From the NCBI RefSeq assembly GCF_014905175.1, contig NC_057788.1, forward strand, positions 26,382,154 through 26,446,153: a stretch of 64,000 nucleotides of DNA, in the 5' to 3' direction. Below, piece by piece: positions 25,801 to 39,016 of this stretch. This DNA comes from Aphidius gifuensis (Eukaryota; Arthropoda; Insecta; Hymenoptera; Braconidae). The first letter of the stretch is position 1. Each line of letters begins with the position of its first letter. A program made the translations under genes and the position numbers. The notes beneath the pieces were generated by a model. That model saw only the letters and a list, made by a program, of their open reading frames with translations, was not told where the DNA came from and did not search any database.

Positions 25801-28505
25801 CTTTTTTTTTTTTTGACAATACCAACATCGTTATAAGCAACATAAAAAAAAATAAAATAAGAAACTCATTGAATTTATTTTTAAAAAAAATCGTCTACCT
25901 CAATTTTATATTTTATTTTCAAAGTATATATTAAAACGTGGTGTTTTTATTAATTTCATGGCTAGCCGCTCTATTACGTTAGGTTTACGGTTTCAAGAAA
26001 TTTTCTCTAGCTCATTGATTTTATTATTTTAAAATTAAATATAAAAAATATTCTTACCAAATATTGCAGGCTCAATATCACGAACAGATAAACTCGATGA
26101 GGCTTGTGATGCACTAGATTCAGTGCTTTGAGTACATCTTAATCTTCTTCTTAATTTTGGCATATCAAATGGAAGATCTCGAAGATCAACACTGGTAGCA
26201 CTACCAGAAGTCGTTGCGTCTTGTTGAATTTGAAGACGTCTTCTTCGAAGTTTTGGCATGTCAAAAGGAAGATCAGATAAGTCTGGTTCATTATCAGCAA
26301 TATTTATATTGTCTAATTGTGGTTTTATTAAATGAAATTGAAATGGCTTGCATTTAATACCAGCTCGTGATTCAATAGAAATTCCACTATCCGAGCCTTG
26401 TATTTCAGCATCACCTGACGATGATGATTGCAAAGCTAAATTTATGAGATTTTTATTTTGAGGTGTTCTCCGTTTTTTAAATAAATTATCTGATGGCGAA
26501 ACAACAATAGATGTTATCGCATTTGTATTATTCGTATTGTTTGTGTTAATTGTATTGTTTGTATTATTTGTATTGACAATAATATTCTCTTGAGTTGATT
26601 CTTCTGGTGAGGCTTTTTGAGAATTATTATTTCGATTATTTTCAGAAGTCTCTGAGGCTGGCTCTTGAGAGGATTTATCGGAAATTGGAGATAGTATATG
26701 AAGTTTACTAGCATGGTAAGTTAAAAACCCCGAGAGAGTTGCTGACGGTTGATGATGATGATGGTGGAAGCAATTAGTACTTCCACTATCAGAACTGTGT
26801 GAGCTCAAGCTCGTACTGTGTCGACTCTCTGAGCTACTGGTAGATCGGTTTCCCTCGCTAGTACTGCTTCTGATTGACTCCATACTTCCACCACTGCTAC
26901 TAGTTGCCATACTTTCTGTGCTGGAATAACCAATTCTGCGTCTAGTTGGACGGAGTTTAAATTCTATAATTCCAGCTTCACGTCTTGATCGCAATATATC
27001 ACTCTCAGCTTCATGTGGCCTTCCTTTAAATTCCATGATCGGTCTATTTTCACGAATTAAACTTCGTGGTCTCTGTCTTTCCTCTTTTGGCCTTTCTTTA
27101 AATTCTAAAATAAAATCTTTGTCACCTCTTCGTAATTGTGATTGATTATTTTCTTGAATTAAACTTTTTGGTCGACTTTTAATTTCCAGAATACCGTCAT
27201 TACTCTGATGTGATTCATTAGACTTGAGTGATTTTACTGGCAGCCTAATGTCTTTTAATCTCGATTGATCTGGTTGTGATGGAAGATTTGGTGTACTATG
27301 CATATTCAACAATAAATGATCTTTGTTATTGTGAAATTTTGCTGGTAGAGGAGCCGTTGAAGGTGGTGATTGAGTATATCCACGCACAGGCAACCTTGAT
27401 GATGTGTTTTCATCACCAGAGTTTATTTGAAGAGACTCAATTTCATGTGATAAATTAGACAATGCATCAGGTTGGTTATGCTGCAATCGAATAGGGATTG
27501 GCTTTGGTTTCAATACTACAATTTTTCGTCTATTATCTTTCGCCAATTGACCAGTATACTGAGAATTTTTCTTAGAGCCATCTGTCGATGAACTTGCTCG
27601 TGATTGTGCACTACTAATAATTCTTAATTGAGAATGTAAAACTGCATGATTTGTAAGCCGATCAACATCATCAAGATCATCATCAGAACGGTTAACCTTG
27701 CAATCAAAGGCTGTTTCATAAAGTTGTCGTTGCCTCGCCATATCTTCGTCGTCGTAATCTTCAGCGTCAGCAGCTTCGTCCTCTTCAACATCCGCTTCGT
27801 CTCCAGCTCGTTCTGCTTCAGCGTCGTATTCAACGAGCACAGGCTGTTGCGGTTCAATTCTACGTGCTCTACGTAATTTGCGCACTTGATGCCGCGCAAC
27901 CTTATTTGGTTCATTTATTTCATCCTCGTCCGGCGATGCAACGCACATGCAACTTGTTGTAGGTAAATCATGACTTAAAAGACGATGTGGAGGCATGAGA
28001 GTATGGTCCCACTCAGTGATAATGCAGGACGACAGAATTTCGTTATTATGTATTGGACCAGCATGCTCACTCCCCGTAGGGCTTACTTCTTCTTTACTAC
28101 CACCAGGAGCTGTATTTGTAAATGGTGCTGCTCCATCACCAGCTACAGAATTTCGTTTTGGAAGACCTGGCGTTCGAGACCTATCGTTTGGAACGTCAAG
28201 ACTTATACTTTTTCTGTATTTTGTTGGCTGAGATTTTGGTATTTGGTCTGGAGTTTTAAATAAATCGCCGTAATAATATGGTGAAGGATGACGAATTGGT
28301 TGATTAGATTCAGTTGGTGATTGATCTGATACGTGAACTTGGGCAACACAATCGACAGTTACAGTGTTGTTGACAGTCTCTTTTGTATCACGACTTGCAC
28401 GTGAAGTTCTTCCAGTAGAAAGATAAGGATTTGATTTACGAACAACTGATTTTTCTAATTGTCCCGTTATTTCATTATCACAAGAAGAGTCTGACGCTGA
28501 TGGAT
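19817..28505 (-). CDS. SH2 domain adapter of the Shb/Shf/Shd/She family, 3' exons
   Basis: In transcription order the exons are 26058-28505, 20301-20487, 20091-20210 and 19817-20006, all phase-consistent. The large first exon adds about 815 disordered residues: PSPYYYGDLF and NPYL tyrosine motifs, a very acidic stretch (about 27700-27860), four copies of an I-x-E-F/I-K-x-R-P motif, a Ser-rich block, Asn/Thr repeats, and two copies of DLPFDMPKLRRR. The last exons encode a C-terminal SH2 domain: WYHGSLTRIEAEAVL, the phosphotyrosine pocket GSYLVRNSES with its invariant Arg, YILGQFSKPFETIPEMVRHF, then LPIRGAEHMCLLHPV. The YxLGQFSKPFxTIPE and LPIxGAEHM strings are typical of the Shb family, which links tyrosine kinases and receptors to downstream signalling. 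The start lies further upstream; the 5' exons are uncertain. Confidence 0.85.
20488..26057 (-). other. large intron of the SH2 adapter gene
   Basis: This intron lies between the long disordered exon and the SH2-encoding exons. It is mostly A/T-rich, with higher-GC islands near 22430-22600 and 24330-24560. These islands may be regulatory or unrecognised exons. The plus-strand frames at 20999-21220, 23916-24113 and 24996-25259 have no convincing splice context or recognisable motif. Confidence 0.6.
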
Positions 28506-31500
28506 CTGAATCAAATAAATATATTTCTTATGTTTTAAAGCTATTTCTTAGCTTTAAAAATCGAGGGAAAAAACAAATAATTTATATTTCACATTTTTAT
28601 AAAATGAAAATGGAGCAAATGGACAAAATAAAAAATCTAAATCTATATGGTAAAATCAGAAGAAAGAATGGTAAGTTTATCTTCAAGTAAATATTTTTTT
28701 ATACCCATGAACTGAAGATAATGTTCATATTATGCTCGGCAAGAGCTTAACTACAGTCTGTCTCCTCCCACATTTTACTAGATAGGCTGCTAACTCAATA
28801 AAACATATGGTTCTGTTTCTGACAGGTACTATACCACGAAGTAGATTCTACAAGAACCTTCTTTTTCCTACCCAAAAAATTATTATCACGTAACAAAAAT
28901 CAAAAATCTCTTATGTTGTCAGACAATACAACTTGGCCAGATTAAAGTGACCAAACAAGACTTGATATAATTGGTTTTTTCTTTGTCATTATATTTTTAT
29001 CTCAATACAAATGTGTAGTTAAAAAGCTCCCTTTCAATTGATTTTTTTAATTTCACTCGTCAAATAAAACCACGACCCTTGAACATATACCGAAATTAAA
29101 ATTGAATTGAACGATGCAGTGCCGTTAATATTGATATATTTTTCTCTATCCAACTATGTGTTTTTAAATTTTATTTAGTACGTGACAAACGTTATCATTT
29201 CATATCTATTGGTTCAGTATTAAAGGCTATGATTATTTTTTCTTTTTTAGCTAACATGCTTAAACAGCAGAAAAGAAGAGAAAAATAAAATATCAATATC
29301 GTTTCACACAGGCTGCGTGCAATAACGACGTCATTTGAAATTGGACGAAAAAGGTGAATTCAGCCCTCGTCTAAATATTAAATAAATTGAATACAAAGAT
29401 GTACAAGAAATAGCGGAAGTAAACGGTTGTAATATTGTTTTAGTAATAAAATAAAAAAAAGAAGAATATGAATATGTATTCACAGCTGTTGAATCGCTTG
29501 GTTATACAATTAAATTTTTGTTTAAATTTATTCTCAGTCTGTCCAGCAAGATAAAAGTTTAGTTAAAATATTCTTCAATTAAAAAATTTGATTCAGTTGT
29601 ATTTATATATAAAACTTGTACAAGAATAACTTTCCTATTATATTCATTGATAAAAAGTTATGCTCAAAATAACAGAGAATAAATTAAGCGACTTTTGTTG
29701 AATACGTGATCTGGACAAAATTAGGTGGGCCACCACATCGTTGAGGTAATTTTCCATGTTATTTTCTTGCACGTGTGTTTAATTTACTTCAGATAAAGTC
29801 TAAGCTTGCATTTCACTGAATACATTTTACACACTTTGCATTAATAGCTGAATTGCATGGATATTGACTACCGATGGATAATCAGGTTTAGCTGATACAT
29901 CGTCAGTTCATGAGGGTGGATATACATAGTTGGTTGTGTGTTACCAGCATATTCAAAAGTGTAAGTAAGGGTTGCAGCATCCAATGCACTCATATACAAC
30001 GCATAAATGGGAGGGCATACACCCTCTAATGAATCTATTAGCGATCCAAACGATAAAACTGGACTGGCAATCACAGCAGGATCCAATAGTCCACATGACT
30101 CGTTTACATTCAATAAAATAAAAATAAAAAATAAATACAAAATAAAAAGCTCAACACTTTTATTTCCCTTTTATTTCAATACAACAGAATCCATATAATT
30201 CACTTTGATCAATCAACCAAATGATTTTAGGTAAAAATATTTAAATTTTATATTCAATCATACTGAATCGTAGAATTTTTTTTTTCTATAAAGGTAAATA
30301 TAATTCGGAAATAGAATAAATATAAAATAGAGATTTTACTGAGAACATAATATTATGAAACATTCGAATGTTACGATTTCATATCGATGTAAAGAAAAAA
30401 TAAATAAAATAAACTAAAAGTTTATTTTTATTTTTATTCTTTTTTATAATAGAATGAAGGCTCTAAGCCAGATCTTTTTTTTTTTATTAGATATTGTCCT
30501 CATAATACAACCCAAAAAGTCCAATAGGCGTTGGATATGACTCGTGAATGCCAAGGATTCGTAAAAGGATTTGTGAAGTCAAAGGGAAAAAAAAAAAGAA
30601 AAAAAAAATGTTTTTGTGGCTTAGAATTTTTTTTTAGGTTGATATGACAGTGACCATTTCCAAGACCCATCGAAAAGAGCACTTATACCAATGACATTGT
30701 CACACAGCGATGAAAAGATTATCTTGTTAGAGCTATTTCCACTAAAACGAAAACGAAATTTAAGCCAATCTCAGTTATTGCGGTTTATTCATGAGACAAT
30801 TGGTAGTTGATAACAAACATGAAATTGAACCGAAAAATTTGATAAATAAAATAAAAATATTCTCCCAAATGATAAAGTTGAATGTATAAGATTATTATTT
30901 TTTTTTTTTGTTTCAGTAAATTAATTTTTTAAAGAATGAAGATTTAAAAACACATGTTTATTTGAGTATAGAGAAACGTATGCTTGAGAGGATCAACTAA
31001 AAGTATATTCTTACAACTTGCCCTTAGACACTGACAACATTCACAAGGGAAAACAAATTTGCCTTTGGGGAGTTAGTCTTTTCACTGGTTCACGTCGCGT
31101 TGTTGGTCTCGTATACATGAATCCTCATATTTATAGCTTGAATACTGTCATCAGAATGAACGATTGCAGTGCTTAATATGCCTACCAATTGTAAATAAAA
31201 CGAATGACGATGTTATATCTTTTGAGATCATGTTTTTTCTGTGATCTTCTCATCCTTTGATTAAGGACGCGTTTATACCAGTTCCCTCGAGTTTAAAAAA
31301 CAGCAAAAGGATATAAAAAAATAAAAATTACCTACAAGTGTTGCATACACCTTTTGTAATTCATCCCTAAAAAATAAAATGACAAGTGCCAGTAAAAAAA
31401 TAAAAAAGACCAAGTGGGTAATGCCTGCCTTTGATAACTTTTTAGTGGCAATTACTTGCATCGAATTACTAAGACTTGAGTAATTTTTACGTTACTAGGC

Positions 31501-31700
31501 CCATGTCAATGTTAACCTTGTCAAACCCGTTGACTCTTATTCCACTTAAGCTCACCTCATTTTCGTGATAATTATTATTCTCCCTTTTTCTCGGTAAAGA
31601 GACCTTCATCCTCAACGAGTAAGCAATACTTACAAAAAAAAATTAACCATTTTATGTACACCACTCTTCGTAAATTTCATTAGAATCTTAAATTTGTTTT

Positions 31701-31732
<32 letters not shown>

Positions 31733-34700
31733 TCAAGTAATTATTATATTACGCATGTTTGAAAAAATATAGAAAATGTGTTGACAACCGCTGTATTGAC
31801 TAACTCAAATATTTTTCAGTCAATATTCTTTTCACGTGAGCAATTTTAAGTATACATATTTAATTGTCTATCTTATGATCTTGTCAAACGACCTCGGTCC
31901 ATTTAATTAATTATTGTTTTAACTTTATTTTTTTGTGTGAACCCACTTGTTCTTGTTCATTCTATTTAATTTAATTTTTTTTTTTTTTCCATATAGATTA
32001 TGAAACTCGTTAAGCAGAGAAATTGGACGATTGGTCTCGACAGTAATAAAATCAATGTTGACTCATTGTCACAAAAGGGAAATACAGGTATCTCATTTAT
32101 ATGAGTGAAATTGTCTAGGCGTTTTTGGCACCCTCCAAGGGTATTTGAATCGTGCAACATATCGAGGGTCCACGGATTATTCACTTCTCCAACAGTAGAC
32201 ATTGGCCGATTGGAATCTACATCAGTGGTCACACGAATATACCCCTCAATTTCAACATTGATATAGTCTACAGCCCTGAGGCTGTGCTTTCTACGTCAAG
32301 GGACATTTGAGTGTCCGATATATTTTGCTGCTATATATATTCAGATTGCCTATATATATAATTCACTTGAATTTCACAGCCTAGTTTCCTCAAAATACAG
32401 TTGACATAATAATAATAATTATTAAATCTTTAAATCGCGTGTTAAGTATGATCTTCTGGAAGATATTTTTCTTTTTTTCAATCATTGAACACAAAACATT
32501 AAGATAATAAAAATACAGTAGTAGTATAGTCGAATTTATTAAATATACAAACAGATAAAATTTAAACGACATTAGTTTGTGACGTGCTTATTTATATTGA
32601 ATTAAAAAACTACGAATGATATAATAAAATTATTCCGAGACAAAATGGTAATACGTAATAACATTAAATAAATGATAATGGTAATTAGTACAGAATTAAT
32701 TTAACCACGTCATTTTTGTGAAGGGTCGATAGCATATAAAACTAATGCGTCGAAAATAAAAACGTCTAGCCTTGTAAAATAATTTATGCTTATTTTTTTA
32801 AATACGAATTTTAAAAACTTAATTTATAAAAAAAATATAAATATTATAAAATTGAAAAAATGATTGAAATAAAAAGTAAAGTTATTGAAATTTTAAAAAT
32901 ATACATTTAGATTTATGAAATTTTGAATTGTGAATTTGAAGAATTTATATTTTTTCTTTAAAATAGATTTAGTCGTCTGAGTGATGCCCGGAGGCAGTTG
33001 AATCTTGTTGGAATTGGATTTGAATTAAGATTTGTGTAGAATTTCATATAGACCCTTGAGTTGGTTTTGGTAACGAGACAAGAAATTGAGAAATAAAGAA
33101 AGAAGGAAGTAAAAGCAAATCATCTAAAGTAGATGTCTTGTTGTTGACAGTTTGAAAATGATCTAGTTCCTTCGTATTTAGTAATGATGTTTAATAAAAG
33201 TGAACACGAGATTGTATAATATTACTAACGGGAAATAACTATACAAATGACATGAACAGTTCATCTATATATATATCTATTAAATTCCAGGGACACCACT
33301 TCCACTAGTTAACTATTCATCTTCTCCGAACGATCAAACAAACTTTTCAAGCGTTTAACTTTGGAATGCTAAAATTGTTGAAAAAGCGAATTCGATTTTT
33401 AGTCAAGTCAAGAAGAAATTTTCTAATGACATAGCAAATTCATATATGCAAAAGATTCTTTTATTTTTAATATGTCATTAATTTGTTTTTGTTAAGATAC
33501 AAATTCATATACATATATTTAGTTGATCCTAAAAATTATTAATTTTATGTGTATTAAAGTGAATAGCATGTAAATGATAAAATGAACAAAGCGTCAAGTC
33601 AACTACTTGCTATTTCGTTTACAAAGTTTCAGAGTCCAGGGGTGTCAACCCTCGTGCGTGGTAACAGTGTATGAGGTGATGGGTAAACGGACAGCATGTC
33701 ATTTGCATAAAACGTAATGAGTTGCCAGTGATAACTATACTCGGGGAGACCAAAATGAGCTACAAGACACCTACTAGTATTAATTGAAATAGGGGCAGTA
33801 CACATCAGTAACAAAGGGAAAAAAGGTTGATATTATATGCGTCCCAATTTTGGGGTATACCAAAAGCTTTTAAACTTTATATATAAAAAAAAAAAATAAC
33901 TACTCACATATAATGATTATATACACTGGCATACAAAAACTTTATGACGAAAAATTTTGTTGAATAAAACTACTTTAGCTTAAGCTTTCAAGTGAATCTT
34001 TACAGATTATTTTAAAAGCTCTTATGAATTTTCATTGGTACTCATTTACAGTTGAATTGACATTTTATAAATTAAATAAAATTTATTTTATTCCATTACT
34101 TATTGTTGCAAACTTTTGCAAACTATTAAGATGATGAAAAATAATCAACGACGACAAAGAATAAAAGCAATAAAAAAAATAACAATAAAAAATATAAAAC
34201 AAAAAGTTAAAAATCCATGAAATTACCAGGATGCTTAATAAGTCCCAGGGGCTGTTTTAGAAAACCCTTGAAACTTTACAGAGTCTGTGTGTGAAAAGGG
34301 CAAGTACTGACAATGAGATGTAGTTAGACAGAGAAAACAAAAAAATAAAAAAAAAAAAACGAAGGGTGAGTTTAATTAAATATCACGCGACATATTATGG
34401 GGAGAATGAAGTTTGTTATCAGCAGCAAGTTACGTCACATCCACAGAGAGAAAGGTGGAAACCTAAAAAGTTTAAAATGATCGAGGCGAATATATTACAG
34501 TTACTGCCTCTGGCCACTGGTGTTTTTCATCAGGATATCATCACCCACCGGAAGAGACAGCAGAATGTCCAGCTACCTCAATGTCATGCCTACTGAATTT
34601 ATCTGATTTTTAAATTGCCCATGCGCAAGACAAAAACGAAAAAAATAATTATTTATGCATGTTTAATTTTATTTTTGAATTTAATAATCAAAACAAGGCT

Positions 34701-37021
34701 AAAACTTTTGCAATAAGTAAGCTTTGTCAAAATGACGTGAATATCTTGACAAAGGTTGTAGGCTTAGGGTTGTTATGAATATATATAGCAAAAATGCAAA
34801 TGATGATTGTTTACATAGGTTTAGATTGTAGCCCTATAATAAATCTGCATACCTGACTTTGCTATCAGTATCAGAATTTTTAACTCAAATTGTATTATTA
34901 TCAATTCAAATATAATTAATCCAGTTGTTAACTTTATTATACTCGATTATAATGAAAGCAAACATTTAACTACAAGAAATTAATAATACACTGAGAAAAA
35001 AAACTTCTGACATTTAGAAATAAACTTCTTGGCAAGAAAATTTTTGAAAAAAGAAATAATTTTTTTTTATATAAATTATAATTGTTTTAGAAAAAAGTCT
35101 TGAAATAATCATTTTATTATTTCATGCGTTTTGTGTCAAACGATAGATCATTTCGTCAAAGAATATAAAAAGTATCCAGCCTTGACACTAACACTACTAC
35201 GTTTACATAATAGACTACATTCTTGTTTCAGAACTATTTTAAGGAATAAACTTAATTATGTACAATATGTTTGACTCGATAGTAAGGCTAGAAAATTTAT
35301 AAATGAAGTACATTTGTTTTAATTAATAAATTATTTAATTCAAATGATAATAAGCTAATCAGGAAGTAGTACTTGGCTTTCAAATAAAAATTTGACATTT
35401 CACAAACAATTTAAAGTTACAAACAATTAAATTATTGTTTAATACATCAATTTAGTTTAATTTAAATAAGTTTAATAGAATTTGATAATCAAAAAATTAT
35501 GAAAAAAATTTCATTTTTGTATTTATATTTATTCATCATTAATGTTTGTCAGAAGGGTCTAATTAGTTTAAAGTTTTCATTTGTTATTCAAAATCTACAC
35601 AAATAAAGACTAAACCTAAATTAGTAACATTTAGAAATAGATCAGTATTGGAAGCGGATTTAAGTGACGTATATATGTTGAATATAAAATTTTATTTCTT
35701 GCCATGAACGGATATTAAGAAAATGTTAATGGTTATGTTTTATTTTTTTTAATCATCGTATATCAATTGAGGGTCGGATGCAATAACTCGCCGAGCGCTC
35801 GAAGTCAAAAGAAATGCTATGTTGCTAAAAATAGAAAAATTAAAATTGAAAATAAAAAAATAAAAAATACAGTCGTCGATAAATTAAAAAATACATAATT
35901 TTCTTCAAATAAATTTTATAATAATTAGTTAACGAGATAAAAATATAAACGAAATTTTTAGAAAAAATACTTTTCAATAATATAACTCAAGATAACTTCT
36001 TTAAAATTAATAAATTAACTTGAATTTTTACTGTAGCTTCATTATAAGCTACCGATTGCAACAGTATGATTAAATTTTATTAATAATGTTTAATTTTATT
36101 ATTATGATTGTTTAAGAAAAATTCAATTTGTCAAACTTTGAATGAAAAAAGAGTCGGAGAATTTGATAATTAGTAACTGTCATGGCAATATTGTTAAACA
36201 GTATATCAAGAAGTTTATAGAAATTTTAGATATTTTTATTAATTATTGACTGAGTTATAATTTAACAATGTATTCGCGCATACTGTTTGTATTTATATGG
36301 ATATACAGTGAACATAGGCTTAAAATGACGATCGCATATATAGCTAACGGTAGCTAATTTGAAACTGTGTATATAACATATCTAAATTGATAAAAACTAT
36401 TATTAGCATTACTAAAAATTGAAGTTCAATAAATAAAAAGGTTGAAATAATTTTTAACCATACTACAATAATATAAAATATAAAATTCACATATAATGAT
36501 ATTAAATTGCAAGATTGAAAAAATTTTGAAAAAACTACTTTACATGAAATTATAAAAAGCTATTATCGAGACTGAATTTTTAAATTTGAAAAATAAAGAT
36601 AACATTTTGTTTAATCAAAAATAAAAGCATTGTAAACATCACCTATACACAAATAACAAAAACCCACAAACTAATTTAATACAAGAAAATTGAACCAGTA
36701 AAACAATGATTGAGGCGAATAAAAAAAAAAAAATCATTCATGATAACGATTGGATTCACTCGTTTTGTGTGAAATTGTAAATGAAGAGTAAAATAGTAGC
36801 AGACCCTCTCAATTTCTGTGTATCAAATGGGGTAAATAACATTCCTCTGAATGTACTGTGTACGTGTATTTGTGAAACCAAAATGTAATCCCATCGATTT
36901 ATCGAAAATTCTGTGATGCCGATTACCACAATACATTGCATTATAATTGCACATACTATAGTATTATTAGCTCAACTAATAACCCCACTTTATGATAAAA
37001 TTTATGAATCCATACATTTAC
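28506..37021 (-). other. intron of the SH2 adapter gene
   Basis: No gene is supported here with confidence. An A26 tract is at 31707-31732. Islands of more balanced composition occur near 28730-28960, 29870-30140, 31970-32320, 33620-33830 and 34240-34610. Two of them hold protein-like minus-strand frames (reported as findings). The rest is A/T-rich filler. Confidence 0.5.
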
Positions 37022-37045
37022 CTGGATCATAAGCCTTTTTAAAGT
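37022..37045 (-). CDS. candidate 24-nt micro-exon of the SH2 adapter
   Basis: On the minus strand a pyrimidine tract ending in ggttag precedes 24 bases, and CAG|GTAAATG follows. Read in phase 1, its last seven whole codons are FKKAYDP, and the final G joins exactly onto the next known exon (26058-28505) to give YDPDPSASDSS. The first codon needs one base from an exon I could not place, so this is a candidate only. Confidence 0.4.
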
Positions 37046-38722
37046 CTAACCAAAAAAAAAGAGAACAAAAAACATTATGGTGTAATAAAATTAAATGTAA
37101 TCTCTTCTTGTCATAAAAATGTAGTCTTTACAAATAAATCACAATTTCTTTATCCCAGGAATTATAAATATTCTATGCATATGGCCCCCTAAACAGCTCT
37201 CGCCTTTCCCGCATTAATAATCTCAATGTATAGTCTTTTGAGTAATTAATTGGTCGTAACTTTACGAAACAATAGGGATTGTAAAGTAAAAAGAGAAAAG
37301 GATAAAAATGCCAGACACATTTTCTCACGGTATGCCTATTTTCTTGGCAAAAAGCTTCGTGTAGTTTGTGGCAGCTTGTGCATATTCCATTTTCTTAATT
37401 TTCTTTTCTTTCTTATTTTAAAAAAAGCCATCCCATCAAATAATTTTCCAAACTACCTATTCTTACAAGCCTTAACATTTTTAAAATACGATCAACATTT
37501 TCAATCGTTGTAAAGCCTTTCATGCTGGTGATAAATACGTTTTTCAGCAAAACTTAATCATAAAAGTACCGGGGAAGAAAGTATGTCTTGGTAAAGTGAT
37601 TTCACTTGATGCGCCTTTCCGAGTCAAGTGGTACGTATTGTTTATTGGCGTTCAACACAATATGAAAGAAAGAATAAATGAAAATAAATATAAGAAGAAG
37701 GGGAAAAAAAATGTGACAAAAGAGACATTCAGTGAACTTTTGTCTTGAGTTCCCCAGATGGTGAGATACTTTTTTTTTTTTTTTCATTATTTTATTTTTT
37801 GCCACTCATCCCTGCTTTTTTTTTACGAGCAACTCAAGACGATTGTCAGGCATCTCGTCCTTTTTTTCATTTTTACCGTAAGAAAGAGCTTCAGTCTAGA
37901 AGGGTCGTGTACTTTTAAAGGGAAATTCTCTATAGGATATGAAATGATGCCTCACAATTGCTCCACGGTCTATCATTTTTTATGAGTTTCGCATTTTATT
38001 CTGCCTATATCGCAACCCAGTATAACCACATCAATGTAAAAATATCATTTTATACTGATGTTGTGATTTCGTTTATTTATTTATGTATTTTTTTTTTTCA
38101 GAGTAATATTTGCGTTTAATAAATATACACAGTTATTCAGTTTGCGCCACGAAAATATTTAATATTGAATATATGGTGCGCGGTAAAGCTTTTCTATATA
38201 TATTTTAAATGGTCATTTGGGCGTGGGAGCAACTGAAGCGATATATATTTTTAGTGAAACAGTTAACACATTTTTGGGTTAGCCCTAGGCATTCAAAAAG
38301 TGCTAGAGCAATTATAAGTAACGCCGGAAGTCACGACCCATTCCATTTATTTCTCTTTTTCACTTTACCACCTTACACTTTTCGACTTCTTCTCTTTCTT
38401 CAAGCTGCCCCCTTCAAGTATTTTACCCGGGGGGTATTTTGTCACCCTCGTAATTATATTTCTCTCGTATTCTGATTCCCCCACAAGTTATAACCGAAAA
38501 CGTCGATACGTGGTGTCTACGATCAAATTCATCCCGTACTCATCCAAGTGCAAAAAAAAAAAAATTGTACGATATACTTTTGTTTTTCTTTTTCCTATTT
38601 TTCGAAATTTTTGTTATCATATATACAATCATTGCCTCTGGCTCTATTTACTATTTATTTGTTATATAATTTTTGTTTTATTTACTAACTCATAATACAG
38701 AGGAGGATAAAAAAAAACTTAC

Positions 38723-38842
38723 GTTCTCTACGCTTGGACTCGGCAGGGCCCATTGCACAGTTGTAGTGACTGCTGATGCACTTGCTGGACGTCGTTTATT
38801 AACGAAGTCAACAGGAATACAATAATCATCACGTAGTGAAAT
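38723..38842 (-). CDS. candidate upstream exon of the SH2 adapter
   Basis: A 120-base minus-strand segment is bounded by tgtttcag and a strong GTAAGT donor. It is open in one frame only, encoding 40 residues that start ISLRDDYCIPVDFVNKRRP and end WALPSPSVEN. Composition and splice signals are those of a real exon. It is in phase 0 at both ends, whereas the known downstream exon needs phase 1. A further exon of length 3n+1 must therefore lie between them if they belong to one transcript. Confidence 0.6.
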
Positions 38843-38992
38843 CTGAAACAATAATAAACAATTAAAATTATTATTTTCTGTTCTTTAGTTCATCTTTTGT
38901 ATAGTAAAATTATTAGTATTCAATAAATATATTATAACTTCGATAAATATATTTCAGCTACTTGAACTGTAATCCTTCTCTATCAAAAAAAA

Positions 38993-39016
38993 AATATATA
39001 TATATATATATATATT
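38993..39016. repeat. (AT)n microsatellite
   Basis: About 12 uninterrupted AT dinucleotides follow an A run just downstream of the exon at 38723-38842. Confidence 0.9.

Noticed and set aside
31707..31732. A26 tract as a possible retrotransposon tail
   Set aside because: No target-site duplication or element body is visible next to it, and long A/T runs are common throughout the window.
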